Shown here piece after piece: positions 1 to 9,852 of a DNA stretch of 64,000 bases. Under the pieces are notes generated by a model. It saw only the letters and a list, made by a program, of their open reading frames with translations, was not told the DNA's origin and did no database searches. The position numbers and the translations under genes were made by a program. Numbering within the stretch: position 1 is the first letter of the stretch; every line of letters begins with the position of its first letter. Source of the DNA: Colwellia sp. MB02u-6 (GTDB taxonomy: Bacteria > Pseudomonadota > Gammaproteobacteria > Enterobacterales > Alteromonadaceae); contig NZ_JACGVG010000037.1 in the NCBI RefSeq assembly GCF_014077095.1, positions 124,001 to 188,000 of the forward strand, in the 5' to 3' direction.

Positions 1-1
1 T

Positions 2-223
2 AGTGCTTGTGAAGATGTAACCATAGCCGCAGAGCAAGTACAGCAATGTCAGTCATTGCATAAAAAAATTATTAACACTAAAAATAAACCTTTGATACGC
101 ACAGAGTTGGAACGCAGATACCAACAAGATTGTATTGATATTCGCTACTATCGAGACGACAAACAAGCTGGAGTTTGTGGCAATAAAGCAGAAGTTGTTG
201 AGTCTCAAAAAATTAGCCAGTAA
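2..223 (+). CDS. 3' end of a Cys-containing protein of unknown function (partial)
   Basis: An open frame runs from the window edge to a TAA at 221-223, giving about 73 residues of a truncated C-terminal part. It is charged and has four cysteines, including a CQ-x-L-H-K-K-I stretch followed about 26 residues later by another cysteine. The amino-acid mix looks like real protein. I do not recognise the family. The cysteine and charge layout faintly resembles that of the secreted protein at 10951-11484. The start lies outside the window, so signal peptide and full length cannot be judged. Confidence 0.6.
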   Translation, partial: SACEDVTIAAEQVQQCQSLHKKIINTKNKPLIRTELERRYQQDCIDIRYYRDDKQAGVCGNKAEVVESQKISQ

Positions 224-344
224 AAGCAAATTTTTAGCTATATGTATTACCTGTTTTTTGTTACTTTAAAGTGTATTTAAAAAAATCGGGACATATAACC
301 TGCCCCCCATAATAAAAATTTAACTGTGCGGTATGGTGTAAAAG

Positions 345-2906
345 TTGACGAGTTCATTAGATTCATTAGATCCATTAGCTAATTTAAATGCAGATTCGGC
401 AAAAGAATCTCTTACATTACTGAACGAGTATCAAAAGCTTCAAGACCGCTACACCACCTTATTGACACTGAACCAATTATCAATTGATTGTGTTGAGCTG
501 AGTGAATTCTTTAAACAAGTTCATCACGCGATTGCTACTGTGATGAGTGCCAATAACTTTTACATCGTGCTATATGAACAAACATTATCCACCTTAGAGA
601 TTGTTTATCATATTGATGAAAAAGACAAAATGGCTCTGGGTGTTTACCCTATGGATGACTTTAAAGGTTCAATGACAAACTACGTTATTGAACAAGGAAA
701 AGCTTTATTGGCGACACCAGAAGTTATTGCACAACTAGCGCAAGAAAAAAAAATTAAGTCTATCGGAGCCACAGGCATCGATTGGCTTGGTGTGCCTTTA
801 ATACATGATGGTTTTGTTATTGGGCTTATGGCCGTGCAAAGTTATTCTGCAGCAACCCGCTATCAAGAGTATGAACGAGATTTACTGGAATTTGCCGCTC
901 AACATATTGTTACCGCATTAACACGCTTACAGGATCGAGAGCGATTACAAGTCGCGGTTAATGCACGTACGCAAGAACTAATGGCACAAATTCGCGATCG
1001 AGAGAAAGCGGAGTTACTGCAAGAGTCGTTATACCGAATTTCAGAACTCACCAATGATTCCGATTTAGATATTGATACTTTTTACGACATGGTGCACAAC
1101 ATTGTTGGACAGTTAATTAATGCAGAAAATTTTTATATTGCTAACTATAACCAGGTAGATGATGAACTATTTTTTGCTTATCTCCTCGACCATGGTTGTA
1201 ATAGCACCGAGCAAGATTATCAACCAAGAAAACTGTCAAACCACTTTACTGAATTAGTCTTAAGAAGTGGCGAAACTGTGTTGCTAGATCAGCAAGCTAT
1301 GTTCGCGTTACATCAACAAGGTAAAACCATTAAGCCAGATGTTAATGTTGTATCATGGCTTGGTGTGCCATTAGTTCATTCGGGTGAAATGCTCGGTGCT
1401 ATGGTTTTACAAAGTTACCAGCAAGCAATATGCTTTACTGAACAAGATGCTGAGTTATTGCGATTTGTTTCACGGCATGTGGCCTCAGCGATGAATCGGC
1501 GTAAAATTACTTATAATGAGCGCAAAGCGCATGAACTGTTAGAACACCAAGTAAAGCTGCGCACTGCCGATTTAGAAGACGAAATTAAACAGCGTAAAGC
1601 AGCCGAAAAAAAACTGCAGCATGCTGCCTCACACGATATTCTCACCGGTTTACCTAATCGAGCCGTATTTATTGAACTATTAAATAAGGCTATTGCCCTT
1701 AATAAACGGCAACCAGAATTTAAATTTGCTGTTTTTTTCCTAGATTTAGACCGCTTTAAAATAGTCAACGACAATTTAGGCCATCAAGCAGGTGACCTTT
1801 TATTGCAAAAAATTGCTCGAGCGTTAGTTGATGTGGTCAGAGGCAATGACACTGCTGCGCGGTTAGGTGGTGATGAATTTGTTATTTTAATAGAAAATAT
1901 AGAGAGCATTGCTAAAACATATGAAATTGCCGATCGAATAACAGCCTTGTTATCTTCAGCATTTATCATTGAAAATCAGACCATATTTATAGGTACCAGC
2001 ATAGGGGTGTTATTTAATGACGAACGCTATATCAGCGCTGATTCTATGCTCAGAGATGCTGATATAGCCATGTATCACGCAAAAAATAACGGTAAAGGGC
2101 GCTTTGAGGTTTTTGACTCAAGTATGCATACAAAAATGAAAAACGCCTTGTCACTGGAAGCTGATATTCGAGAGGGCATTGATAATCAGGAATTTATACC
2201 TTACTTTCAACCTATAGTACAACTTGTTGACGGTGAGATCGTTGGCTTTGAGGCTTTGGCGCGCTGGCAAAGTGATAAGCGTGGTTTTGTGTTAGCGAAT
2301 GATTTTATAGCACTAGCAGAAGAAACCAATTTAGTGATGGCGATTGATTTACAAATTCTAGAGAAATCATGCCAACAACTGAAACTGTGGCAGCAGAATT
2401 CAGGCTCAGATCAACTTTATGTTAGTTGCAACTTATATTGTAATCATTTTTTCAGTTTACATTTACCGCAAGATATTAAAGCTATTATCGATAAAACGGG
2501 TGTGCAGCCGCATCAAATTCGTGTGGAGTTGACTGAGCGAGCTTTGTTAGACAATAGTGATGTTGTGCTCAACAATATGCGGTTATTGAACAAAATGGGT
2601 GTGAAAATATTGCTTGACGATTTTGGTACCGGCTATTCGAGTTTAAGCTATTTACATCGTTTTCCAATGGATGTGATAAAGATTGATCGTTCTTTTATCA
2701 ATAGTGTGCACGAGAAAAGTAACCATCAAGCGATCATTAAAACTATTATTGATTTAGCCGCAAATTTAAATATGGAGACGGTGGCTGAAGGTATTGAACT
2801 TGAATCGGATGCACAATTATTAAGAGCCATGGGCTGTGTTTATGGTCAAGGTTATTACTATTTCAAACCGTTACCAGCCGAAGAAATAGCTAGCCTTTTT
2901 CAGTGA
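345..2906 (+). CDS. GAF-GAF-GGDEF-EAL cyclic-di-GMP signalling protein
   Basis: A soluble 853-residue sensor protein. Two GAF-type domains (about residues 45-195 and 230-390, each with a W-L-G-V-P-L core) precede a short coiled coil, a diguanylate cyclase domain and a c-di-GMP phosphodiesterase domain. The GGDEF motif is intact at residues 508-512, with an RGND inhibitory-site motif (RxxD) just before it. The EAL motif is intact at 636-638, and DDFGTGYSS begins at 758 with KIDRSFI following. Both enzymatic activities are therefore possible; which dominates cannot be read from sequence. No transmembrane segment is seen, so the signal is probably cytoplasmic. The start is a TTG at 345: the upstream ATG at 333 hits a stop at once and the next in-frame ATG lies inside the first GAF domain. 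The gene stands alone. Confidence 0.92.
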   Translation: MTSSLDSLDPLANLNADSAKESLTLLNEYQKLQDRYTTLLTLNQLSIDCVELSEFFKQVHHAIATVMSANNFYIVLYEQTLSTLEIVYHIDEKDKMALGVYPMDDFKGSMTNYVIEQGKALLATPEVIAQLAQEKKIKSIGATGIDWLGVPLIHDGFVIGLMAVQSYSAATRYQEYERDLLEFAAQHIVTALTRLQDRERLQVAVNARTQELMAQIRDREKAELLQESLYRISELTNDSDLDIDTFYDMVHNIVGQLINAENFYIANYNQVDDELFFAYLLDHGCNSTEQDYQPRKLSNHFTELVLRSGETVLLDQQAMFALHQQGKTIKPDVNVVSWLGVPLVHSGEMLGAMVLQSYQQAICFTEQDAELLRFVSRHVASAMNRRKITYNERKAHELLEHQVKLRTADLEDEIKQRKAAEKKLQHAASHDILTGLPNRAVFIELLNKAIALNKRQPEFKFAVFFLDLDRFKIVNDNLGHQAGDLLLQKIARALVDVVRGNDTAARLGGDEFVILIENIESIAKTYEIADRITALLSSAFIIENQTIFIGTSIGVLFNDERYISADSMLRDADIAMYHAKNNGKGRFEVFDSSMHTKMKNALSLEADIREGIDNQEFIPYFQPIVQLVDGEIVGFEALARWQSDKRGFVLANDFIALAEETNLVMAIDLQILEKSCQQLKLWQQNSGSDQLYVSCNLYCNHFFSLHLPQDIKAIIDKTGVQPHQIRVELTERALLDNSDVVLNNMRLLNKMGVKILLDDFGTGYSSLSYLHRFPMDVIKIDRSFINSVHEKSNHQAIIKTIIDLAANLNMETVAEGIELESDAQLLRAMGCVYGQGYYYFKPLPAEEIASLFQ

Positions 2907-3140
2907 AAGCTAAACTCTAGTATTTAGTATGAAAAGAAAAATGCGGTAAAAGTCCACTAATAATGATCTTATGTGTGGATTTTTTAGATCTAACCTTAGC
3001 CATAATAATTATTTTATCATCATAAGGGTTATTTTTGATCTGTGTTTAAATGAACTAAAATTTGAATGTGTTGGAGTTTTTTAGCTGTTTACGGTAATTT
3101 ATGCTGTAAATAAAGTGATTAACCATAAAATTGACTGAAA

Positions 3141-3632
3141 ATGACAATGACAATGACAAGTAGCAAAGCTAAAACCTTAGACCGTATCGATTTAACTATT
3201 TTAGATGCTTTACAAAAAAATGGTCGGATTTCAAATAGTACACTGGCACAACGGGTCAATTTAAGTGCTAGCCCATGCTTAGAGCGTGTAAAACGTCTTG
3301 AACAAGAAGGCTATATCGAGCGCTATGGTGCTTTTTTAAATGCCAGTAAGTTAAAGTATGGCATGACAGCTTTTATTCAAGTGACCCTTGATCGTACCAC
3401 TGCGGATATATTTAATAAATTTCGTGCACAGGTTATTGAAATTAAAGAAGTAGCTGAATGTCACATGGTGGTTGGTGGCTTTGATTATTTATTAAAATTA
3501 CGTTTTGAAAACATGGAAGCCTATCGAATACTATTAGGTAATATTGTTGACTTGCCAGGAGTCTCTCAAACCCATACTTATGTGGTTGTGGAGCATGTAA
3601 AGCGTTACTCGGGTATACCTATTTTCGACTAA
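3141..3632 (+). CDS. Lrp/AsnC family transcriptional regulator
   Basis: A 163-residue protein with an N-terminal winged helix-turn-helix (about residues 14-70, with the LDALQKNGRIS and LSASPCLERVKRLE signatures) and a C-terminal RAM/AsnC ligand-binding domain (GMTAFIQVTL, CHMVVGGFDYLLKLR). This is the usual length and layout of Lrp-type regulators, which bind amino acids and form octamers on DNA. The first codons are three copies of ATGACA, so the protein can start at any of three consecutive ATGs; the exact start is uncertain by up to four residues. It has no adjacent co-oriented amino-acid gene, so the regulon cannot be inferred. Specific names (Lrp, BkdR, PutR) would be guesses. Confidence 0.9.
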   Translation: MTMTMTSSKAKTLDRIDLTILDALQKNGRISNSTLAQRVNLSASPCLERVKRLEQEGYIERYGAFLNASKLKYGMTAFIQVTLDRTTADIFNKFRAQVIEIKEVAECHMVVGGFDYLLKLRFENMEAYRILLGNIVDLPGVSQTHTYVVVEHVKRYSGIPIFD

Positions 3633-3658
3633 CAAGCACAAGCTTGCAAAGTTATATT

Positions 3659-3690
3659 AACACTGCTTGGTTTAGCCAGTGTTTGCTTTT
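3659..3690 (+). terminator. Probable terminator after the Lrp-family gene
   Basis: AACACTG at 3659-3665 pairs with CAGTGTT at 3677-3683 around an 11-base loop and is followed by TGCTTTT. It lies 27 bases after the stop codon. The T-tract is short, so termination strength is uncertain. Confidence 0.45.
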
Positions 3691-3878
3691 GTAATGTGGA
3701 ACTAGTTTTCTTATATGACAGTCGATATAGTGTCTTAGATGTTTTTAGCCAATTTTAGTAAGGTATATTGCTAAATAGGCCAAAATGTAATTATAAAATA
3801 ATAAAACCAAATGACTGCATTAATTGCCCAATTAGCAAGTAATTTAAGTGTCCAATTGGTAGAGGTTAATGAAATACC

Positions 3879-5573
3879 ATGAATATATGCCCATCAAAGA
3901 TAATCAAAAAATCAAGCCTAGTTGCCCTGGCCCTCATCGCTTTATTTGGCTGTAATAAGCCAACCTCTGCACCCTTGCAAATTAACCTAAAAGACTTATC
4001 TAGTGAGGTTAATGCTGACAATATTAAAGCCCATATAGAATTTCTGGCTGATGACACCTTACAGGGTAGAGATACCGGTAGTAGTGGTTATCAAATTGCG
4101 GCCAACTATGTGAAATCTGATTTTAAGCAACTGGGTTTAACTCCACAAGGGAACAATATAACCAATGAGTCTCTCGGTTTTGAACAGCAAGTCCGATTTC
4201 GTAAAACTTATCTTATTGACGGCTCTGCCCAAGCAACTATTCATGGCTTAGAGGGCGACATTGAACTGGATTTTTTGACCGATTTTTTAATGTCAGGTTC
4301 AAGTTTACAAAATGAAACGGCGATTACCGCCCCAACCGTGTTTGTTGGTTACGGGGTTATATCTGCAGAGTTTGGTTATAACGATTATGAAAACATTGAT
4401 GTTAATGGCAAAATTGTTGTTGCTTTAACTGGCCGACCTGATGATTTACCCTCTGAAGAAGGTGCACATATCGGCTCAAATGCCGAGAAGAGTCGACATG
4501 CTGCAGAACATGGTGCTATTGGTTTTATTACGATACACAGTCCCAAACGTGAAAAAGTGCGCAGTTTTGAAAAATCGGCGCAATATGCAAAAGCGCCTAG
4601 TGTCAGCTGGCTTACTCAAGATAATATGCCGTTTGGTAAACAAGAAAAAATTATAACAGGAGCTTATATAGCCCAAGAGGCAGCCGAAGCGTTATTTGTA
4701 GGTGCAGCAAGCACCCTAGCTGATATTTATGCTGATGACACCAATAACAAGGCCATTAAAGGTTTTGCTTTGCCTTATCAAGTTACCTTGAAAAACCGCT
4801 CTCGTCATGAACAGATCACCAGCCCTAATATTATCGCTGCAGTTACAGGTAGCGATGAAAAATTAAAAAACGAATATGTTGTATTTAGTGCCCACCTTGA
4901 CCACATTGGTATAAGCGCTGATAGTGACAATGAAGACATTATCAATAATGGCGCCTTAGATAATGCTTCAGGTGTAGCCATTTTACTTGAAACCGCACGT
5001 TTATTAGCACAAATGCCAATCAAGCCAAAACGTTCAGTGTTGTTTGTTGTCGTGACCGGCGAAGAAAAAGGTTTGCTAGGTTCAAGTTATTTTGCCAATA
5101 ATCCCACCATACCTGTGTCGCAATTAGTCGCCAATGTGAATTTGGATATGCCATTAATTTTATATCCCTTTGCTGATGTTATCGCTTTTGGCTCTACTCA
5201 TTCAACGATGGGGAAGATTGTTGCGACAGCAGCAAAGAAAATCGATATAGAACTGAGTGAAGACCCCATGCCAGAACAGGCACTTTTTACCCGTAGTGAT
5301 CATTACAGCTTTGTTAAGGTTGGCATTCCATCGGTATTTTTAATGACAGGTTTTAAATCAACAGATACAAGTATTGATGGTGGTGCGGTATTTGGTGATT
5401 TCTTGAAAAATCATTATCACCAACACAGTGACGAAATCACCTTACCGATAAATTACCAAGCGGCGGCTAACTTTGCATTGGTTAATATGATGATAGGTTT
5501 GGAAATTGCTAACCAAGTGGCGCGACCACAGTGGCATAGAGGTGATTTTTTTGGCACAACATTTGGGCAATAA
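3879..5573 (+). CDS. M28 family zinc metallopeptidase, lipoprotein
   Basis: A 564-residue exported aminopeptidase-like protein. The N-terminus is a lipoprotein signal with lipobox ALFG-C, the lipidated Cys being residue 25. A protease-associated (PA) type insert occupies roughly residues 120-270. The M28 zinc ligands are visible: H339 in HLDHIG, D361 in GALDNASG, E395/E396 in TGEEKGLLG, D423 in VNLDMP and H475 in RSDHYSF. All catalytic positions are present, so it should be an active co-catalytic di-zinc peptidase at the envelope that releases N-terminal residues from peptides. It stands alone between the Lrp-type regulator and a decayed HDOD gene. The substrate cannot be deduced. The family call is secure. 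Confidence 0.92.
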   Translation: MNICPSKIIKKSSLVALALIALFGCNKPTSAPLQINLKDLSSEVNADNIKAHIEFLADDTLQGRDTGSSGYQIAANYVKSDFKQLGLTPQGNNITNESLGFEQQVRFRKTYLIDGSAQATIHGLEGDIELDFLTDFLMSGSSLQNETAITAPTVFVGYGVISAEFGYNDYENIDVNGKIVVALTGRPDDLPSEEGAHIGSNAEKSRHAAEHGAIGFITIHSPKREKVRSFEKSAQYAKAPSVSWLTQDNMPFGKQEKIITGAYIAQEAAEALFVGAASTLADIYADDTNNKAIKGFALPYQVTLKNRSRHEQITSPNIIAAVTGSDEKLKNEYVVFSAHLDHIGISADSDNEDIINNGALDNASGVAILLETARLLAQMPIKPKRSVLFVVVTGEEKGLLGSSYFANNPTIPVSQLVANVNLDMPLILYPFADVIAFGSTHSTMGKIVATAAKKIDIELSEDPMPEQALFTRSDHYSFVKVGIPSVFLMTGFKSTDTSIDGGAVFGDFLKNHYHQHSDEITLPINYQAAANFALVNMMIGLEIANQVARPQWHRGDFFGTTFGQ

Positions 5574-5646
5574 ATAAACTGATAAGGTTTTAATTAGGGC
5601 GATTAAATTCAGCTGAGAAACGCTTAAATAAGGAATTTATGAATTA

Positions 5647-6481
5647 ATGAATGCTCTTAAATATGCCCAGCAAGCCAATGGTTCTTTTGCCTTACCCGAC
5701 GTGTGTTTTAAAATAAAAGCCTTGATGGAAAATGAGGGTTCTACGCTAGAAGATTTCGTCAATGTTATCAGTGTGGATCCCTCGATGACATCGCGTTTAT
5801 TACCAATGCCTAATAGTCCAATTTATAGCTTGCCCGGTGAGATCAGTACCATTTCACGTGCCATTACTATTATTGGTACGTAAGCTATTTACAACCTGAT
5901 GTTAGTCGATGAAGCTGCGACAGCCTTTAAGCACTTTTCAAATCAATCGATCGATTTAAAGCGCTTTTGGTGTTTTAGCGCACTTTGTGGTTTAGTGACA
6001 AAAAACTTAGCAATGACCACCGGTAATTCAAGATATAGAACGCCTATTTGTTGCGGGCTTATTACAAAATTTTGGCGAGCTCATTGTTGTTAAAATTTCG
6101 CCTGCGTTAGTAAAGCAAAGCTTATAATGCGGATGTATTACCCTGGCAACTACAGCAACAGCAATTGGGTTTTAGTTACGCTGAAGTTTCTGCTGAGTTA
6201 CTTAAAATTTAGCAGTTACCAGAAAAATAATTTTACCTATTCGCCATTATAATAATGCCCATAATATTGAACTCAATAAAGATGTCCACGTGTGGTATTT
6301 AGTATCAGGATTGGCATTAGTCGCGTGTCATCCTGAGATTTTTAGTTACGATGATAGTATTGATGCAACACTATGTCAGGCCTTGAAAATATCAACAGAT
6401 GATTTAGAAATTGCGGCAAATTTCGCGACAATAGAAACCGATAATATCTTCAATATTATCAACGCTAAGTTTTATGGTTAA
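5647..6481 (+). pseudogene. Decayed HDOD-domain protein gene
   Basis: Conceptual translation across stops and shifts follows the intact HDOD protein at 14228-15076 from end to end. Matching stretches include the start (KYAQQANGSFALPDVCFKIKAL), YSLPGEISTISRAI, ERLFVAGLLQNFGELIV, LPWQLQQQQLGFSYAE and the C-terminal part. Lesions seen: TAA at 5881-5883 in an otherwise continuous frame; a frameshift near 6027-6031; TAA at 6125-6127 with a second shift; TAG at 6210-6212; another shift near 6219-6225. The HDOD core LLRLANS has become LLPMPNS. At least five independent lesions argue against sequencing error. HDOD proteins are usually signalling or regulatory proteins related to HD-domain proteins; this copy can no longer make a full protein. 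Confidence 0.88.
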
Positions 6482-6667
6482 TGCGGCTTAACAGGTGCAA
6501 AAAATATTATACAGGCTACTCAATAAATGCTGCGGTTAAAAACAAGACTTTATTAAAAAAGCCTGCTAGCATCGATCAGTTAATAAAAGTTACCTCAATA
6601 AGAAAACGGGCGCTGTGAAGTAAAAATTATAATTATTAGCCCTAAAAAAATACAACGAAGGATACTT

Positions 6668-8092
6668 ATGAGTACAGAAAGAGAACATTTCAGTTCCCGC
6701 TTAGGGTTCATTTTAGCCGCTGCAGGTTCTGCAGTTGGTATTGGTAATTTGGTTGGCTTTCCAGTGAATGCGGCCAAAAACGGTGGTGGTGCATTTTTAT
6801 TAATGTACGCTGTTTTTGTTTTACTTATATGCTTACCTGTGATGGTTGCTGAAATGGCTGTTGGCCGTAAAACGGCGAAAGAACCGGTTGGGGCTTACAA
6901 AGCGCTAAGTGGCGGTAGTAAAGCTTGGGGGGCAGCAGGTTTTCTTGGTGTGTTAACGCCCTTTATGATTGCTATATTTTATATGGTAATAACGGTATGG
7001 ATTTTTGGCTATCTTGTGCTGACGCTAAGCGGTAATTTAGATTATTTAGCTAGTAATAGCGGCTTTAGTGAGTTTGTTAATAGCCCCTACTTATTTGTCG
7101 GTATGATTGTCGTGGCAGCCATTATTAACTTTATTCTTGTAGCAGGTGTTAAAGATGGTATTGAGCGCGCCTCAAAAATATTGATGCCAACCTTGTTTAT
7201 TATGCTACTGATTATGGTGGGTTATGTCCTAACACTAGAGAATGCGCTTTTAGGTGTTGAGTTCTTTTTAATTCCGGATGTTGCTAAAATTACCCCATCG
7301 GTAATTAATGGCGCTTTATCACAAGCATTTTTCTCCTTGTCTCTAGGTATGGGAATATTAATCACTTATGGCTCTTATATTGACCGTAAAACTGATATTG
7401 TTGGCTCAGCAAAACTTGTTGCTCTGACCGATACTGCAGTGGCATTTATCGCTGGCTTAATGATTTTACCCGCGGTATTCTCATTTAATCCCAACGTTAA
7501 TCCAGCTGAATTAAGTGATAGTTCAGTGTCATTAATCTTTACCTTTTTACCTAAAATATTTTTAGCATTACAAAGCTCAATCGGTTACATCGGCGCGAGT
7601 ACTGTCGCGGCATTTTTCTTTACTTTAGTCTTCTTTGCCGCCATCACCTCGCTAGTGTCAATTTTAGAAGTACCGGTTTCTTATCTAGTCACGGAGAAAA
7701 AACACAGTCGTAAGAAAGCATTGTCAATATTATTGATGAGTGCTGGGCTACTCACTATTTTTGCTACCTTGTCGTTTGGTATGGTGTCATTCTTTACCGA
7801 GTTTACCTCATATGCTGGTGGCGTGAGGTCATTTTTCGATGTGGTATATGATGTTTTCTATGAGACTATTTTACCCTTGAATGGCTTTTTATTATGTGTA
7901 TTTGTTAGTTATCGATGGAAGAAACTTAATTTATCCCAAGAGCTAGCGATAGGTAATGAAAACTATATAGGGTCTTGGGCCGAAAAGTATATTAACTTCT
8001 CTTTAGGTACTTTTATCCCTGTCATTGTTTTTGGTATCTTTATCAATACCGTGGTGCAAAAATTCTTTGGCTATAGCATCTTTGGCTTTTAA
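6668..8092 (+). CDS. Sodium-dependent transporter, NSS/SNF family
   Basis: A 474-residue polytopic inner-membrane protein of the neurotransmitter:sodium symporter family, which imports amino acids or related amines with Na+. The first helix carries the family signature (SRLGFILAAAGSAVGIGNL, then GFPVNAAKNGGGAFLL), the unwound region that binds Na+ and substrate in LeuT. About 11 hydrophobic segments follow, typical of bacterial members. AAGGA at 6658-6662 precedes the ATG with normal spacing. A strong terminator follows at 8147-8184, so the gene is transcribed alone. Substrate is unknown. Confidence 0.93.
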   Translation: MSTEREHFSSRLGFILAAAGSAVGIGNLVGFPVNAAKNGGGAFLLMYAVFVLLICLPVMVAEMAVGRKTAKEPVGAYKALSGGSKAWGAAGFLGVLTPFMIAIFYMVITVWIFGYLVLTLSGNLDYLASNSGFSEFVNSPYLFVGMIVVAAIINFILVAGVKDGIERASKILMPTLFIMLLIMVGYVLTLENALLGVEFFLIPDVAKITPSVINGALSQAFFSLSLGMGILITYGSYIDRKTDIVGSAKLVALTDTAVAFIAGLMILPAVFSFNPNVNPAELSDSSVSLIFTFLPKIFLALQSSIGYIGASTVAAFFFTLVFFAAITSLVSILEVPVSYLVTEKKHSRKKALSILLMSAGLLTIFATLSFGMVSFFTEFTSYAGGVRSFFDVVYDVFYETILPLNGFLLCVFVSYRWKKLNLSQELAIGNENYIGSWAEKYINFSLGTFIPVIVFGIFINTVVQKFFGYSIFGF

Positions 8093-8146
8093 AATTTTGC
8101 TAAGCTAGCATAATTTAAGACGAATAAAACACGTTAAATAATACTT

Positions 8147-8184
8147 AAGGCCGGATAATTTGTTATTATCCGGCCTTATTTTTT
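8147..8184 (+). terminator. Strong rho-independent terminator after the NSS transporter
   Basis: A perfect 13-bp stem (AAGGCCGGATAAT at 8147-8159 with its complement at 8165-8177), a 5-base loop and an A followed by a run of six T. It ends 20 bases before the next gene starts, so the methyltransferase gene needs transcription that begins in or reads through this gap. Confidence 0.93.
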
Positions 8185-8203
8185 CTAGCTAGAGCTTCTT
8201 ATA

Positions 8204-9097
8204 ATGATTGAATTTATCTCCGCATCTGATTTTAGTGAAAGCCAGCGATTATTTCATGGTCGTGGCCATGCATACCCCGCATTATCACATGTCAATGTTG
8301 ATTGGTTTGAACCCGTTATTTTGATCAGTTTATATCAAGAAGTTGAAGCTAATTGGCTAGCAGAACAAGTAGCGACTTTACAGACTTTGACCGATAAGTG
8401 TCAATCAATTCAAGTGCAATACCGCTGCCGTCAATTTGCCCCATGTGAGTTGCTTTGGGGGCAGGAAGTCACTCACTTGTGTGCTCTAGAGTCTGGCTTG
8501 AAATACCATATTAGTTTAGGTAAAGCGCAAAATTCGGGTTTGTTTTTGGATATGCGTAATGGCCGAGACTGGGTTCAAAAGCATAGTGAAAATAAGCAGG
8601 TATTAAATTTATTCTCTTATACTTGTGCTTTTTCTGTTGCGGCATTGGCTGGTAATGCCAGTAAAGTGGTGAACGTCGACATGAGTAAAAGTTCATTAAC
8701 TAAAGGTCGAGAAAACCACCGATTAAACCAACAAGATCTCAGCAAAGTTATTTTTGAAGGTGTTGACATCTTTAAGTCTTATGGACGTCTGAAAAGATAT
8801 GGACCCTATCAGTTATTAGTTTGCGATCCGCCATCTTTTCAAAAAGGTAGTGTTGATATTGTCAGAGACTATAAGAAAATTATTCGTCGCTTGCCTGAGC
8901 TAATGTCAGATAATGGTGATGTATTGTTGTGCTTAAACTCCCCTGATCTTAATGTTGATTTTTTAATGGCTGAAGTTGTCAGAGAATGCCCTGAGTGCAT
9001 TTTCCAATATCAACTGAATACACCAGCAGTATTTAAAGAGGCGCATCAAGGTAAGGGATTGAAATGTTTATATTTTATATATAAACCAACCGCGTAG
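8204..9097 (+). CDS. RlmI/RlmK-like class I SAM-dependent methyltransferase
   Basis: A 297-residue protein. The C-terminal two thirds is a Rossmann-type methyltransferase: motif I region LNLFSYTCAFSVAAL (about residue 130), an acidic VNVDMS that would bind the ribose of SAM, and the catalytic motif CDPPSFQKG (about 207-215). The DPPSF form is typical of the RlmI/RlmK group that methylates 23S rRNA cytosine or guanine. It is shorter than E. coli RlmI (about 396 residues) and lacks an N-terminal PUA domain, so it is a distinct subfamily and the target base is uncertain. The start codon ATG at 8204 follows the upstream terminator closely. Confidence 0.85.
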   Translation: MIEFISASDFSESQRLFHGRGHAYPALSHVNVDWFEPVILISLYQEVEANWLAEQVATLQTLTDKCQSIQVQYRCRQFAPCELLWGQEVTHLCALESGLKYHISLGKAQNSGLFLDMRNGRDWVQKHSENKQVLNLFSYTCAFSVAALAGNASKVVNVDMSKSSLTKGRENHRLNQQDLSKVIFEGVDIFKSYGRLKRYGPYQLLVCDPPSFQKGSVDIVRDYKKIIRRLPELMSDNGDVLLCLNSPDLNVDFLMAEVVRECPECIFQYQLNTPAVFKEAHQGKGLKCLYFIYKPTA

Positions 9098-9197
9098 ATT
9101 TCAATTTTTCTGTCTAGTTTACTTGTTTAGTTTATGGGTCAAGCAAACCTTATTATTATTTATCTCAATAGTGGACTTCTGTCCACTTTATCTAGTC

Positions 9198-9812
9198 TTA
9201 ATTTAACACCACGCGTGCGGCCAATAAAATCAAAAAGCTACCAGTAACCTTGTCTACCAGATGACTATTGGCTTGTAATTTTTCTAAAACAGGCCCGCGT
9301 GACATCATAAAAGCAATAACGACATACCACAGCATATCAATAATGCCGACAGTGGCAGTCATCACAGCTTTTTGCTGCCAACCTGCGTTAGGATCAACAA
9401 ACTGACTAAATAAGGCAAGAAAAAAAATCGCTAATTTAGGGTTCAAAAAAGCAATTAAAAATCCATCTCGCCAACCATTAATAGTTGGCTCTAGTGTTTT
9501 ACCTTGTTGGAAAAACTGAATGTTTTGTTGCTTACTCATTAGCGCTTTAATACCCAAATATATTAGAAAAGCGGCACCAGCGTATTTTATGGCTGAAAAC
9601 AACATAGGTGATTGCACAATAAGCAGGCCGATACCTGTTGCGGTTATTGCCGCATATAACGCAACACCTAAGCCGTGACTAATGGCGGTGGCATAACCTT
9701 GGTTTGCACCACCATTTAACGTATTTTTAATCACTACCGCCAAACTTGGGCCTGGTGAAAGGGCACCAAGAATACAAATAACCACTAGTGATAGCCATAA
9801 ATGAAACTCCAT
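9198..9812 (-). CDS. LysE/RhtB family amino-acid exporter
   Basis: A 204-residue inner-membrane protein with about six hydrophobic helices and the family's N-terminal GALSPGPSLAVVIKNTL motif, followed by G-x-ATAISHGLGV. LysE/RhtB proteins export amino acids such as lysine, threonine or homoserine lactone by proton antiport. Length is typical. It lies in the same orientation as, and 40 bases downstream of, the DNA ligase gene, so the two could be co-transcribed, although no functional link is evident. Substrate cannot be read from sequence. Confidence 0.92.
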   Translation of the reverse strand: MEFHLWLSLVVICILGALSPGPSLAVVIKNTLNGGANQGYATAISHGLGVALYAAITATGIGLLIVQSPMLFSAIKYAGAAFLIYLGIKALMSKQQNIQFFQQGKTLEPTINGWRDGFLIAFLNPKLAIFFLALFSQFVDPNAGWQQKAVMTATVGIIDMLWYVVIAFMMSRGPVLEKLQANSHLVDKVTGSFLILLAARVVLN

Positions 9813-9852
9813 AATTTAATGCGCCTTAGATTAGTTAAGTTGATTTGTGGGA

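Noticed and set aside
2953-2985. TCCAC/GTGGA hairpin with T-run after the GGDEF-EAL gene
   Set aside because: Only a 5-bp stem with a loop of about 17 bases; too weak to list as a terminator.
5899-6093. Separate small genes at 5899-6093 and 6290-6481
   Set aside because: They are fragments of one decayed HDOD gene, shown by alignment of the joined translation with the intact relative.
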